Origin: Devosia indica
GTDB taxonomy: Bacteria > Pseudomonadota > Alphaproteobacteria > Rhizobiales > Devosiaceae
Assembly: GCF_003056405.1 (NCBI RefSeq)
Contig: NZ_PYVZ01000009.1
Location: 62,001 to 126,000, forward strand
DNA: 64,000 bases
Direction: 5' to 3'
Shown: piece by piece, positions 18,019-28,216 of the stretch
How positions within the stretch are numbered: the stretch's first letter is position 1
Layout: every line of letters starts with the position of its first letter
Translations under genes and position numbers: made by a program
Notes under the pieces: model-generated
Databases searched by the model: none
What the model saw: only the letters and a program-made list of their open reading frames with translations
What the model was told of the DNA's origin: nothing

Positions 18019-19263
18019 CTATCCCGCGTGCCAGTGAGCGGCCAGCGCGGTCTGGTCGTGATCGGGAAAGGCCACGGTCTCCCCTGCCGGCGCTGCATCG
18101 GGCGCAAAGGCAGCCGCAAGGTCGGCAAAGGCCCCGGCCGCCAGCAGGGCGTCGCGCACACCCTGCAGCGCGACCTGGCTCCTCTCCCCATCCGCCGTCA
18201 GCGCAGCACTGAGCCCAAGCGCTTGCGTGGTCATCGCCTCAAGAGCGGCAAGCTGCGCCCGCGCTGCCTTGGCAGCGGGAGCAATGGACGGCGAATCCTC
18301 GGCCGCCGAACCGGTCAGGCGCTCCAGCGCTGCCTGCAATGCGGCAAGGCGACCGGTCACCTCGTCCTGCCGGCCAGCCGATTGCAGCCGATGCGCCCGA
18401 AACTGGCCGGACAGGCGACCCAGACCCGCAGACAAGGCGCGCACGGCTTCGTCCTCGCCCTGGGCGGCCAGCAATTGCGCGCTCAGATGCAGGGCATCGA
18501 GCTGTTCGGCAAACCCATCCAGGGCCCCGGCATCGGCCTGTCGCGCCGCGTGCGCAGCCTCAAGCGCCGCCGCCGCTTTGCGCACCCCGGCGCCCTTGCG
18601 CTGCACGGCCTTATCATGGCGCGCCGCCGCATCAAGGTCCGCACAAAGCTGCTCGGCGAGCGGGACCTGCCCGGCCAGCTTGTCGGCCAGCGCTGCGCCG
18701 ATCTGGCCTTGCTCATCCCGCGCGGCGGTCAGTGCTGCAGCATGTGTCGCCATATCGGCAGCGGCGCCGTGCATGGCTATGCTCGAGCCGTCGAGATCCG
18801 CGATCAGCGCCGTCACCTTGTCGGCAAGCCGCTCGGCTCCCGCGTAGAGCGGCGCCAGATCAGGGTCTGTCGGCGCGGGGGCATCGTCATGCCTTTGGCC
18901 ATCGGCTGCCAGTTCCAGGGTCTGACCGGCCTGTTTTACGGCCTGGCGCAGCCGCTGGCGCTGCACCTCGGCATTGTGAAGTCCTTCCTCCCGCAGTTTG
19001 GCGATATAGCCCGAGAGGCTGAGATCAATGTCGAGCAACACACCGGCCAACAGCGTCGCCAGGCCTTCGCCAATCGCCTCGGCCACCCGCAGCACCCCCG
19101 CCTCGTCCGGCCGCCCGAACAGCCCCAGTGCACCCCGCCGGGATTGCAGCGCTGCTGCCATGCCGTCCTGGATGACGCCCTTGACCAGGGCATCGACGAG
19201 GCTGGCATAGCTGCCCACATGCCAGCGTGTCTCAAGCCCGATCCGGGCGTGACGCAGCCCCAT
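18019..19263 (-). CDS. Decayed globin-coupled chemoreceptor paralogue
   Basis: An Ala-rich 414-residue protein clearly related to the adjacent globin receptor. Its start GLRHARIGLETRWHVGSY matches [18 protein letters not shown] there, which is at residues 95-112 of the intact protein. It therefore lacks the first six globin helices but keeps the proximal His. Upstream codons still resemble the globin (AGFAEAARR) until a TAG at 19318-19320, so the front half was lost. The signalling tip is eroded (QLLAAQGEDEAVRALSAG for [18 protein letters not shown]). The tail ends AAHWHAG instead of W-x-x-F. CheA/CheW coupling is unlikely. The long open frame argues that it is still translated or decayed recently. 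Confidence 0.7.
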   Translation of the reverse strand: MGLRHARIGLETRWHVGSYASLVDALVKGVIQDGMAAALQSRRGALGLFGRPDEAGVLRVAEAIGEGLATLLAGVLLDIDLSLSGYIAKLREEGLHNAEVQRQRLRQAVKQAGQTLELAADGQRHDDAPAPTDPDLAPLYAGAERLADKVTALIADLDGSSIAMHGAAADMATHAAALTAARDEQGQIGAALADKLAGQVPLAEQLCADLDAAARHDKAVQRKGAGVRKAAAALEAAHAARQADAGALDGFAEQLDALHLSAQLLAAQGEDEAVRALSAGLGRLSGQFRAHRLQSAGRQDEVTGRLAALQAALERLTGSAAEDSPSIAPAAKAARAQLAALEAMTTQALGLSAALTADGERSQVALQGVRDALLAAGAFADLAAAFAPDAAPAGETVAFPDHDQTALAAHWHAG

Positions 19264-19366
19264 GCGCCGCGCGGCTTCGGCAAACCCGGCAGGGTAAACA
19301 TCATGGTTAACAAATCCCTAGCGGAGTTTACGTATGGGCTGGCGGCTGCTTGCGCCCCGTTCGCGG

Positions 19367-20977
19367 CTAGAAGGCTTCCCAGTCATGGGCCAGCGCCGTA
19401 TTGCCCAAGCTGCGGGGTGCCGGGCGCATTGCCGGCGCAGGCTTGGACGGCGCTTGCGGCCGTGGCAGCGACGTGGTGCTGTCCTCGACCCGGAACACAT
19501 CAACGATCCGGTCGAGCTCGCTGGCCTGGGCCTCGGTCTGCTCGATGGCCGCATTGGTTTCTTCCACAAGCGCCGCGTTGTGCTGGGTCATTTCGTCCAT
19601 GGTCCGCACCGCCACGGTCACTTCTTCAAGCGCCTGCGACTGCTCGCTATTGGCCCGGGCGATGGTGTCGATCAGCGCCGCGCTCTCCTCGGCGCGGGTT
19701 TGGATGTCGAGCAAGGTCTCGGCGGCGCGCGCCACCAATTGGGTGCCGTTTCGCACCTCGCCAGCGCTGGCATCGATCAATTGCTTGACGTCGCTGGAGG
19801 CCTGGGCGGCGCTCTGCGCCAGGCGGCGCACTTCCACCGCGACCACGGCAAAGCCCTTGCCGGCTTCGCCGGCCCGCGCCGCTTCCACCGACGCGTTGAG
19901 GGCCAGCAGATTGGTCTGGAAGGCGATGTCGTCGATCATTCCGATAATGTTGGAGATCTTGCCCGAGGAGGTTTCGATGGCGCCCATGGCCTGATTGGCC
20001 TCACCCATCACCGCGCCGCCTTCGGTCGCGCTGCGCGACAATTGGCGGGCCGTGTCGCTGGCGGTTGCGGCCCGCTTGGCATTTTCCACCACCGCCGTGG
20101 ATAGCTGCTCGACCGACGCGGAGGTCTGTTCGATGGTTGCGGCCTGCCGCGTGGTGCGGTCGGCCAGATCATTGGCGCCGGACAAAATTTCCCCCGTCGC
20201 TGTCTTGAGCGAGCGGGACGTCTGCTGCAATTGCCCGACGATCTCGGTCAGTCGTTCGGCCACCGCATTGGTGTCCTGCTTGATCTGGTCGAATTCGGGA
20301 TCGAGGGTCTCGGTCACCCGGCTGGTGAGATTGCCCTGAGCCACGTCACGCAGCACCGCCCCGGTCGCGGCGACGGCCTTGTCGATTTTTGCGCGCGCTG
20401 CGTCATCGGCCTGCCGCGCATCGGCGGTCAGCTTGTCGAAATAGGCGGAAACCCCAATGTCGACATCGAGCAGCATGGATTTGAGCACCGCCACCAGCAT
20501 ATCGGCCATGGCATCGGCATCGGCCAGCACGGCTTCGGCCTTGCGCGGCACGGAACGGCCGAAACGGCTTTTTTCCGGCTCAAGCGCTGCCGCCATGGTG
20601 TCATGCACGAGGCCCCGGACCAGCGTTTCCATGATCACGCCATAGCCACCAATATGCCAGCGCGGCTCCAGCCCGATCTTGGCATGGCGCAGGCCCACCT
20701 TGCTGCTGGCTTCCATATAGGCCTGGTCCAATTGCCCCGTCGCAATTGCCGACCAATGGCCAAGCTGCTTGGATTTGGCCCGATCCATCTGTGGCTTGCC
20801 ATCAAAGAAGCGAGCCACCGCCGGCACTTCGGCGATCTTGGCATAAAACCGGGTCAGGGCCGGTTCGAGATGAGCCTCGATCAGCGGCTGGGCGCGGGCC
20901 ATGCTGCCCCGCGCCTCTTCATCAAGACCGATAAAGTCGAGACGGGACTGGAGAAGGTCGGCGGTATCTGAGGTCAT
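19367..20977 (-). CDS. Globin-coupled (HemAT-type) soluble chemoreceptor
   Basis: A 536-residue cytoplasmic receptor with no membrane helix. Residues 1-170 are a protoglobin sensor domain with the proximal haem His near position 98 in [18 protein letters not shown], so it probably senses oxygen or another gas. The rest is a methyl-accepting signalling domain with the conserved tip [20 protein letters not shown]. The C-terminus ends HDWEAF, a W-x-x-F tail that could bind CheR or CheB. The ATG at 20977 has GGAAG upstream. It lies in a line of seven co-directional receptor genes; the one downstream is a degenerate copy of it. Confidence 0.93.
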   Translation of the reverse strand: MTSDTADLLQSRLDFIGLDEEARGSMARAQPLIEAHLEPALTRFYAKIAEVPAVARFFDGKPQMDRAKSKQLGHWSAIATGQLDQAYMEASSKVGLRHAKIGLEPRWHIGGYGVIMETLVRGLVHDTMAAALEPEKSRFGRSVPRKAEAVLADADAMADMLVAVLKSMLLDVDIGVSAYFDKLTADARQADDAARAKIDKAVAATGAVLRDVAQGNLTSRVTETLDPEFDQIKQDTNAVAERLTEIVGQLQQTSRSLKTATGEILSGANDLADRTTRQAATIEQTSASVEQLSTAVVENAKRAATASDTARQLSRSATEGGAVMGEANQAMGAIETSSGKISNIIGMIDDIAFQTNLLALNASVEAARAGEAGKGFAVVAVEVRRLAQSAAQASSDVKQLIDASAGEVRNGTQLVARAAETLLDIQTRAEESAALIDTIARANSEQSQALEEVTVAVRTMDEMTQHNAALVEETNAAIEQTEAQASELDRIVDVFRVEDSTTSLPRPQAPSKPAPAMRPAPRSLGNTALAHDWEAF

Positions 20978-21064
20978 GGCGAGCGGCTTCCAGATTGGTG
21001 TCTGTGACGTTCTGTGCCGATCGAGATTCCCAAATCTTGATCTGGATCATAGTCACGGAAAACA

Positions 21065-21091
21065 TAACCAATCGTGGTAAAGGATCGGTTA
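21065..21091 (-). terminator. Likely terminator of the PAS receptor gene
   Basis: TAACCAATC (21065-21073) and GATCGGTTA (21083-21091) pair with one mismatch, and on the - strand TGTTTTCC follows. It lies 27 bases past the stop at 21118 and separates the PAS receptor from the globin receptor. Confidence 0.5.
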
Positions 21092-21117
21092 TCGCGTGGC
21101 ATATGCAGGGCCTTTAG

Positions 21118-22860
21118 CTAGGCTTCCACCCAGTCTCCGCCCGCCACTTTGCGCAGGCGCGGCGCCGCTGGGCGCGCCGGCTCAGGCACGGCCGCAAGCT
21201 GCCCGCTGCGGAACACCGCCACGATCCGGTCCAGTTCTCCGGCCTGGGCCTCGGTCTGCTCGATGGCGGCATTGGTCTGTTCCACCAGAGCTGCATTGTG
21301 CTGGGTCATCTCATCCATCTGCCGGACGGCCACGGCCACTTCTTCAAGCGCGCCGGACTGGTCGCGATTGGCCGTCGCGATGGCGTCGATCAGCACCGCG
21401 CTTTCCTCCGCCCCGGTCAGAATGTCCTGCAGGCGCTCGGCAGCACGGTTGACCAGTTGCGCCCCGCTCCGCACCTCGCCGGCGCTTGCTTCGATGAGCG
21501 CCTTGACATCCGCGGAGGCACTGGCCGCGCTCTGCGCCAGCCGCCGCACTTCCACCGCAACCACCGCAAAGCCCTTGCCGGCGTCACCGGCCCGCGCCGC
21601 TTCAACCGAAGCGTTGAGGGCCAGCAGATTGGTCTGGAAGGCAATGTCGTCGATCATGCCGATGATGTTGGAGATCTTGCCCGACGAGGTCTCGATGGCG
21701 GTCATCGCCTGGGTGGCGTCATTCATCACCACGCCGCCCTCGGTGGCATTTTGCGACACCGCGCGCGCCTTCTCGCTGGCCGTTGCCGCGCGCCTGGCAT
21801 TGTCTGCCACCGCGCTCGACAATTGTTCCACCGCCGCCGAGGTTTCCTCGATCGTGGCCGCTTGCTTGGTGGTGCGCCCGGAAAGATCATTGGCGCCTGA
21901 AAGGATTTCCGCAGTGGCCGTGCGCAGGGCGCCCGAGGCCTGGCGCAGGCCAGAAACGATGTCCTCGAGCTGCTCCAACGAGGAATTGAAGGCCTGGCGC
22001 AATTGTTCGTACTGACCGGTGAACTGATGGTCGATGCGGCCGCCCAGATCCCCCTTGGCCATGCGCGCCAGGCTCGAGGTCAACTCGGCGATGATCCCCT
22101 CGGCACGTTTGCGCTCGGTGATATCGGTGGCGAACTTGACCACTTTGACCACCCGCCCGGCGGCATCGAGCACCGGATTGTAGCTGGCCTGGATCCACAC
22201 TTCCTTGCCATTCTTGCCGAAGCGCTGGAACTCGGCGGCCTCGAACTGACCAGCCCGCAGGCGTTCCCAGAACTGGGCATATTCGCTGGAGCGCGCATAG
22301 TCGGGGTCGCAGAACATGGAATGGTGCTGGCCCACGATCTCGTCCAGCCGGTAGCCGACCGTGGTCAGAAAATTCTCGTTGGCCTCAATGATGGTGCCAT
22401 CGAGATTGAAGGCAATCACCGCCTGTACCCGCGAAATGGCTTCGATCTGCGCCGCCAGATCGGCCGAGCGCTGCGTCTGCTCGGTAATGTCGGTGGCAAA
22501 CTTGATGACCTTGACCGGTTTGCCGGCAGCGTCGAACACCGGGTTGTAGCTGGCCTGGATCCAGACTTCGCGCCCACCCTTGGCGAAGCGCTGAAAGGCT
22601 GCCGACTTGAACTGGCCCTCGGCCAGATCGGCCCAGAAACTCTTGTACTCCGCGCTCCTGGCATAATCCGGATCGCAGAACATGGAATGGTGCTGGCCCG
22701 CAACCTCATCCAGCCCATAGCCCATTGCATTGAGGAAATTCTCGTTGGCCGTGATGATCGTGCCATCCAGCGCGAATTCGATCACTGCCTGGCTGCGCGA
22801 GATCGCCGCCACTTTTGCCGCATTGTCACGATGGCTTCTGCCAAAGGAGATCCCAACCAT
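21118..22860 (-). CDS. Soluble chemoreceptor with tandem PAS domains (AerC-like)
   Basis: A 580-residue receptor without membrane helices. Two PAS domains at about 20-135 and 140-255 are near copies of each other, both with [15 protein letters not shown] and [11 protein letters not shown], pointing to internal duplication. A short HAMP-like segment and a methyl-accepting domain ([20 protein letters not shown]) follow. The layout matches soluble energy-taxis receptors of the AerC type, so a redox or FAD-linked signal is plausible but not shown. Its tail ends GGDWVEA: the W is kept but the F of the neighbours' W-x-x-F is missing. The ATG at 22860 has AGAGG upstream. Confidence 0.92.
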   Translation of the reverse strand: MVGISFGRSHRDNAAKVAAISRSQAVIEFALDGTIITANENFLNAMGYGLDEVAGQHHSMFCDPDYARSAEYKSFWADLAEGQFKSAAFQRFAKGGREVWIQASYNPVFDAAGKPVKVIKFATDITEQTQRSADLAAQIEAISRVQAVIAFNLDGTIIEANENFLTTVGYRLDEIVGQHHSMFCDPDYARSSEYAQFWERLRAGQFEAAEFQRFGKNGKEVWIQASYNPVLDAAGRVVKVVKFATDITERKRAEGIIAELTSSLARMAKGDLGGRIDHQFTGQYEQLRQAFNSSLEQLEDIVSGLRQASGALRTATAEILSGANDLSGRTTKQAATIEETSAAVEQLSSAVADNARRAATASEKARAVSQNATEGGVVMNDATQAMTAIETSSGKISNIIGMIDDIAFQTNLLALNASVEAARAGDAGKGFAVVAVEVRRLAQSAASASADVKALIEASAGEVRSGAQLVNRAAERLQDILTGAEESAVLIDAIATANRDQSGALEEVAVAVRQMDEMTQHNAALVEQTNAAIEQTEAQAGELDRIVAVFRSGQLAAVPEPARPAAPRLRKVAGGDWVEA

Positions 22861-23161
22861 GTCCGCCTCTCAACCCCCGCCACCCGAACCGCAACAGGGT
22901 GGCTTGTTCATCAAGGCTGCGACCACAAAGTTAACAAAACTATTTCGTGATCGATAATGGATTTCCCTATTGCAACGTTCTTTTGAAATATTTCTGTCAA
23001 AAAATATCCAATATACGCTAACCGATTAGGTCACATACGGATATTTCCCATTGCGCCGGGAAGATAGACTGCAGGATTAATTTGCAGCATATAAGTCATC
23101 TTCCGACAATACTTGCAGGAGCCGGTCTGCATTGCTGCAAACCGGCCCGAGCAAGATTTCC
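22861..23161. other. 301-base intergenic region between two receptor genes
   Basis: No open frame of interest is seen. It should hold the promoter of the PAS receptor on the - strand, where AT-rich DNA (22950-23040) lies upstream of the start. Near the right end an imperfect hairpin (GCCGGT...ACCGGC, about 23121-23146) follows the stop of the Cache receptor and may act as its terminator, though it has no T-run. Confidence 0.5.
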
Positions 23162-25588
23162 TCAGAACTCGTCCCAGTCGGCCGAGATGGCGGCATTGCC
23201 CTGGGTGAGATAGGCGCTGGCGGCCTGCTGCACTTTTTTGGCCGGACCCGGGCGCGGCGCGGCAGGACGCGCGGCCCTGGGTGCAATTGGTGCCAGGCTG
23301 ACGCCGTCCTCGGCGGCATCGGTCTTGAACACGGCCACGATCCGGTCGAGTTCACTGGCCTGGGCCTCGGTCTGCTCAATAGCTGCATTGGTCTGTTCCA
23401 CCAGAGCCGCATTGTGCTGGGTCATCTCGTCCATCTGGCGGACGGCCACCGTGACCTCCTCGATGGCCGACGCCTGTTCGCGGCTGTCCCGGGCAATGCC
23501 CTCCATCAGGCTCGAATTGGACTTGGCCGCTTCGAGCATGGCTTCGAGCTTGGCCGCTGCATCAGCCACCAGCTTGGTGCCTGCGCCCACCTCGCCCGAG
23601 GAGGTTTCGATCAGCGCCTTGACGTCAGACGAGGCTTCGGCGGCGCTCTGCGCCAGCCGCCGCACTTCCACGGCAACCACGGCAAAGCCCTTGCCGGCCT
23701 CGCCTGCCCGGGCCGCCTCGACCGAAGCGTTCAAGGCCAGCAGGTTGGTCTGGAAGGCGATATCGTCAATTAGCCCGATAATGTTGGAAATCTTGGACGA
23801 GGACGTGGTGATCCGCTCCATCGCCTCGGTCGCCTGGCTCATCACCACGCCCCCTTCTTCTGCCGTCTGGCTGACGGTCTGGGCAATGGCATTGGCATCG
23901 CGTGCCCGGTCCGCATTCTGCAGCACCGTGGTGGCAAGCTGTTCCATGGCCGCCGAGGTTTCCTCGATGGTGGCCGCCTGCTTGGTGGTCCGTTCGGAGA
24001 GGTCATTGGCCCCAGAGAGAATTTCACCGGTCGCCGTCTTGAGCGTGCGCGACGTGGTCTTGAGCCCGCTCACCACCTCCGAGAGCGTCTCGGCCACGGT
24101 ATTGGTATTGTGCTGGAGCTGGGCAAAGGCGCCCTTATAATCGCCTTCCATGCGCAGGGTCAGGTCGGTGCGGGCCAGGGCTTCGAGCACCTTGCCCGTT
24201 TCACTGACGCCCTGATCGACTGTCTCGACCAGCGAATTGACCGAACCAGCCAGGCTGTTGAGCTCGGCATCTGGGAAGCTGGCATTGACCCGCTTGGTGA
24301 AGTCACCGGTAATGGCAGCATCCACCACCTCACCGAAGGCGAGCTGCAATTCGCTCATCATCGCCTGGCGCGCCTGCTGGTCGGCAATGATCCGGGCCGC
24401 CTCCGCTTCGGTCATCTGGCTGATCCGGAGGCCGTTTTCGCGGAACACTTCCACGGCCCGGGCCATGCCACCGATTTCGTCCTTCTGGGACTGGTGGGGG
24501 ATCTCGACATCATATTTGCCCTCGGCCAGCACACCCATCAGATCGGTCATCCGGCGGATCGGCTTGGCAATCACCCCGGCCCCGAACCACACGGCGACCA
24601 GAATGCCTGCCAGCAGCACCGCGGCAGAGACCAGCGCCATGTTGCGCATGCTGTCGACCCCGGCATAGATCGTGGCGGTCGGCACCGTCATCACCATGGT
24701 CCACTGTTCGGGAACCCCAGCAAAAACCAGCGGGCTCGTGACCACATGGGTTTCCACGCCCTGCTCGTTCACATAGCTCATGCCCTGTGACATCAGTTCG
24801 GTATCCAGCAGGGCAGCAGAAATATCAGGGGCCAGCTCCTGCCCGACAAGGCTCGGGTCGGGATTGGCAACCCAGGTATTGGCATCGCTGACCAGCATGA
24901 CCGAACCGACCTCGAAAGGCCGCAACTCGGAAATCACCGCGCCAATGGTGCCCAGCGTCAGGTCGGTGGTCAGGATGCCTGCCGGCTGGCCGTTCTTGTG
25001 CACCACCGCGCTGATGGTGCTCATCAACACATCAACCCCATCAATGGCATAGGTGTAGGGTGGGGTCAGGACGGTGCGATCTTCACGCAAGGGCAGATCG
25101 TACCAGCCTTCCGTGCCCGCTTCGGGCGACATGTCGAGCTGCTCGACGCTGACCTTGCCCCCGGCCTGGGTAAAATAGGGTACGAAGCGCCCAGTGCTGT
25201 CCGAATAGGGATGACCGACATAATCAGCATCCCGGCCATCGAGCGCGTTCGGGTTAAAAGCCAGGGTCATGCCCACCGCTGCCGGCTGGGCAAGCAGCGC
25301 TTGGGTCACCAGGCGCCCGAGCTGATCGCGGTCCACCGGTCCTTCGGCAATGACGCCTTCGACACCGGCAGCCAGGCTGTTGGTCTGGGCAATGACATTA
25401 CCCAGGCGCCCTGCGGCCAGTTGATTATACTGGCCCAACAGCGCCCGGGCCCGTTCTTCGGCTTCCGTGCCGGCCGTCTGATACATCAGATACAGGCCGC
25501 CGGCGATCAGGCCACCCATGGCCACCACGAAGAGAAGCCCGGCCCCCAGGACCAGCTTGATCTGAATCGACAGGTCGCGAAATTTCAT
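23162..25588 (-). CDS. Membrane chemoreceptor with double-Cache sensor
   Basis: An 808-residue receptor. A first membrane helix (about 9-31, [20 protein letters not shown]) and a second near 310 ([19 protein letters not shown]) bracket a periplasmic sensor of about 275 residues with dCache-type blocks such as [20 protein letters not shown]. The HAMP ([20 protein letters not shown]) is followed by a linker with MTEAEAARI shared by the next receptors. The signalling tip is [20 protein letters not shown]. The protein ends SADWDEF, a W-x-x-F tether. PYTY and D residues in the sensor would suit small amines or amino acids, which is family-level inference. Confidence 0.94.
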   Translation of the reverse strand: MKFRDLSIQIKLVLGAGLLFVVAMGGLIAGGLYLMYQTAGTEAEERARALLGQYNQLAAGRLGNVIAQTNSLAAGVEGVIAEGPVDRDQLGRLVTQALLAQPAAVGMTLAFNPNALDGRDADYVGHPYSDSTGRFVPYFTQAGGKVSVEQLDMSPEAGTEGWYDLPLREDRTVLTPPYTYAIDGVDVLMSTISAVVHKNGQPAGILTTDLTLGTIGAVISELRPFEVGSVMLVSDANTWVANPDPSLVGQELAPDISAALLDTELMSQGMSYVNEQGVETHVVTSPLVFAGVPEQWTMVMTVPTATIYAGVDSMRNMALVSAAVLLAGILVAVWFGAGVIAKPIRRMTDLMGVLAEGKYDVEIPHQSQKDEIGGMARAVEVFRENGLRISQMTEAEAARIIADQQARQAMMSELQLAFGEVVDAAITGDFTKRVNASFPDAELNSLAGSVNSLVETVDQGVSETGKVLEALARTDLTLRMEGDYKGAFAQLQHNTNTVAETLSEVVSGLKTTSRTLKTATGEILSGANDLSERTTKQAATIEETSAAMEQLATTVLQNADRARDANAIAQTVSQTAEEGGVVMSQATEAMERITTSSSKISNIIGLIDDIAFQTNLLALNASVEAARAGEAGKGFAVVAVEVRRLAQSAAEASSDVKALIETSSGEVGAGTKLVADAAAKLEAMLEAAKSNSSLMEGIARDSREQASAIEEVTVAVRQMDEMTQHNAALVEQTNAAIEQTEAQASELDRIVAVFKTDAAEDGVSLAPIAPRAARPAAPRPGPAKKVQQAASAYLTQGNAAISADWDEF

Positions 25589-25832
25589 CTGGCTTTTGCC
25601 CCGCTAGGCGCGCCTTCTGGCCGCCGGAATGCCCCTGCGTCGCCCATGCAGAACCGGTTCCGCTCGAAAACGGTCAGGGCCTGCCTGCATCTGGAAAGAC
25701 TTGCGACGCCTTTCGACTGAAATCCGGCGTTGCGGCCGGATGGTGTTCTCTAGGTCTGCGTCCATCACCAGAAATAGCGCGCCGACGTTAAGAGGCGGTA
25801 AAGCAATCGGTCAGCGTTCTGAGGAAATGAGA

Positions 25833-25855
25833 AAGGGGGCGCAGAGCGCCCCCTT
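25833..25855 (-). terminator. Terminator of the receptor gene ending at 25880
   Basis: AAGGGGGCGC (25833-25842) and GCGCCCCCTT (25846-25855) make a perfect ten-base stem with a three-base loop; TTTCTC follows on the - strand. It ends the transcript of the 25880-27955 receptor and insulates the next receptor. Confidence 0.75.
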
Positions 25856-25879
25856 GACTCAAGCCGCTATGCCAAAGGC

Positions 25880-27955
25880 TCAGAATTCGTCCCAATCGGC
25901 GGCGATGGCCGCATTGCCCTGGCTGAGATAGGCCTTGGCGGCCTTCTGCGTGGGTTTGGACGGCGCCGGATGTGCCTGGCGTGGAGCCGTTGCCGGGGCC
26001 GCCATCAAGTCCATCCCGCCCTGATCGATGGCGAAAATCTCCACGATCCGGTCAAGCTCGGTGGCCTGGGCCTCGGTCTGTTCAATGGCCGCATTGGTCT
26101 CTTCCACCAGCGCCGCATTGTGCTGGGTCATCTCGTCCATGGTCCGCACAGCCGCGGTCACCTCCTCGATCGAGGTGGCCTGCTCGGCGCTGTCGCGGGC
26201 AATGGCTTCGAGCGACTGGGTGTTTTCGCGGATCGCCTCGAGCATGCTGGCCAGCTTGCCGGCCGCTTCACCCACCAGCTTGGAGCCAGTGGTGACCTCG
26301 CCGCTCGACTGCTCGATCAGCGCCTTGACGTCCGAAGACGCGCTGGCCGCGCTCTGCGCCAGGCGCCGCACTTCCACCGCCACAACGGCAAAGCCCTTGC
26401 CGGCATCCCCGGCGCGGGCCGCTTCCACCGACGCATTGAGCGCCAGCAGATTGGTCTGGAAGGCGATATCGTCGATCATGCCGATGATGTTGGAGATCTT
26501 GGCCGAGGACGCGGTGATCCGCTCCATGGCCTCGTTGGCCGCATCCATCACCTGCCCGCCTTCTTCGGCGGTCCGGGTCACCTGCGAGGCGCTGGCACTG
26601 GCCTGCTTGGCGCGCTCGGCATTGCTCAGCACGGTGGAAGCGAGCTGCTCCATGGCCGCCGAGGTTTCTTCAATCGTCGCCGCCTGCTTGGTGGTGCGTT
26701 CGGACAGATCATTGGCACCGGAGAGAATTTCGCCGGTTGCCGATTTGAGCGAGCCCGAGGTCCGGCGCAACTGCAGGACCACCTCGGTCAGCTTCTCGCC
26801 CACCGCATTGATGTCGGACTTGAGCTTAGCAAAGGCGCCTTCATACTGCCCCGTCATGCGGCGCGTCAGGTCGGTATTGGCCATGGCGCCAAGCACCTCG
26901 CCCACTTCGGCCACGCTGCGATCGAAGGTCTCGACCAGATTGTTGACGCTGCCGGCCAGGCTGTTGAGTTCTGCATCGGGGAATTCGGCATGCACGCGCT
27001 TGGTGAAATCACCCGAGACCGCAGCATCGACCACTTCGCCGAACGCGGCCTGCAGCTCGGTCATCATCAGCCGGCGCTTTTCTTCATCAGCCACGATGCG
27101 GGCGGCTTCCGCCTCGGTCATCTGGCTCACCCGCAGGCCGTTCTCGCGGAACACTTCCACCGCCCGCGCCATGGCGCCCACCTCATTGCCCTTGTCGGTA
27201 TAGGGCACATCGACCTCGTAATTGCCCTGGGCCACCACATCCATGGTCGCGGCCAGCTTTGGAATCGGCCGGGTTATCAGGCGCGAAGCGAGAAAGCCGA
27301 TGGCGCCGAACGCGACCACGGCGGCGCCGCCGACCACACCGATCAGCCCGAGCACGGCATTGGCGGCAGCCTCCACATTGGCCATGGGCGTGCCCACAAA
27401 GATCGCACCCATCACCTCGCCATTGGTCTTCTGGATCGGCTGCAGCGCCGAATAATACTCGACCCCGTCAATCGTGATCTGGCCCAGCACCATTTCGCCG
27501 GCATTGAGACGGGTGACGACATCGCTATCGGCCGCCAGAATGCCGCCCACGGCGCGGGTCTCCGCATCTGCCATCAGGCTGGTCGTCTTGGCGACCATGT
27601 CACCGGTTGCCGGATCGGTAACATAGATGGCCGCATCCTGCTTGGTGACGCGGGTCACCGAGTCGATCACCTCGGTATCGTAGAAGGGCGGGATGGCCCA
27701 GCTCTGGAAGGAGCCGATGGTGCCCTCTTCGCTCCAGCTCAGCACGGAACCGGAAATGCGGCGCTCAAGAATGGTGGCGGCCACGCCCAGATTGGTTTCC
27801 TGCTGCACTTCGCTGTCCGCCATGGACTGCGCATGCAGGTTCAAATAGATCGCGGTCGAAACCGCGGCGATCGAGCCAATGATCGACAACATGACCAGAA
27901 CCATGATGGTGGTGGTCATGCGCACATTTCCCAGAAAGCGCGCAATTTGCTTCAT
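25880..27955 (-). CDS. Membrane chemoreceptor, Cache_3-Cache_2-type sensor (copy A)
   Basis: A 691-residue receptor starting at the ATG 27955 (GGGGGAG upstream); the GTG at 28027 adds an unrelated leader and is rejected. One helix near 13-35 and another near 185-210 bracket a short periplasmic domain with FYDTEVIDSVTRVTKQDAA and IDGVEYYSALQPI, typical of the Cache_3-Cache_2 type. HAMP, a linker with [14 protein letters not shown], and the tip [20 protein letters not shown] follow. The tail is AADWDEF. With the next two receptors it forms a set of three recently diverged copies with the same sensor fold. Confidence 0.93.
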   Translation of the reverse strand: MKQIARFLGNVRMTTTIMVLVMLSIIGSIAAVSTAIYLNLHAQSMADSEVQQETNLGVAATILERRISGSVLSWSEEGTIGSFQSWAIPPFYDTEVIDSVTRVTKQDAAIYVTDPATGDMVAKTTSLMADAETRAVGGILAADSDVVTRLNAGEMVLGQITIDGVEYYSALQPIQKTNGEVMGAIFVGTPMANVEAAANAVLGLIGVVGGAAVVAFGAIGFLASRLITRPIPKLAATMDVVAQGNYEVDVPYTDKGNEVGAMARAVEVFRENGLRVSQMTEAEAARIVADEEKRRLMMTELQAAFGEVVDAAVSGDFTKRVHAEFPDAELNSLAGSVNNLVETFDRSVAEVGEVLGAMANTDLTRRMTGQYEGAFAKLKSDINAVGEKLTEVVLQLRRTSGSLKSATGEILSGANDLSERTTKQAATIEETSAAMEQLASTVLSNAERAKQASASASQVTRTAEEGGQVMDAANEAMERITASSAKISNIIGMIDDIAFQTNLLALNASVEAARAGDAGKGFAVVAVEVRRLAQSAASASSDVKALIEQSSGEVTTGSKLVGEAAGKLASMLEAIRENTQSLEAIARDSAEQATSIEEVTAAVRTMDEMTQHNAALVEETNAAIEQTEAQATELDRIVEIFAIDQGGMDLMAAPATAPRQAHPAPSKPTQKAAKAYLSQGNAAIAADWDEF

Positions 27956-28149
27956 AGCGGTTCTCCCCCGTTCGGACCCGGCCTTCCTTCTGGAAACACT
28001 TCCGGAACCGGCCCACAGGCGAAACACGCTATGAGAAACTATTTACCGAAAACTGTACGGATTTTTCCGGAATCGATTTCGGTCGACAATGCGCGACAAA
28101 AAAATGGGCAATTCGCTATCTTTTGCCCAGCTTGAGCGCGGTCGCGGGC

Positions 28150-28201
28150 CAGAATCAGTCTCTTTTGCTTTTTCTCCGCACCGCGCCCGCAACTGATTCT
28201 G
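28150..28201. other. Ten-base perfect inverted repeat with long loop
   Basis: CAGAATCAGT (28150-28159) and ACTGATTCTG (28192-28201) are exact inverted copies separated by 32 bases. The repeat lies 16 bases past the stop of the receptor at 28217. It has no T-run on the - strand, so it may be an mRNA 3' structure or an operator rather than a terminator. Confidence 0.45.
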
Positions 28202-28216
28202 TCCGCCCGGATGCGC

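Noticed and set aside
25970..28135. 721-codon + strand open frame over a receptor
   Set aside because: Antisense shadow of the receptor gene; the same kind of shadow appears over the other receptors (30434-32665).
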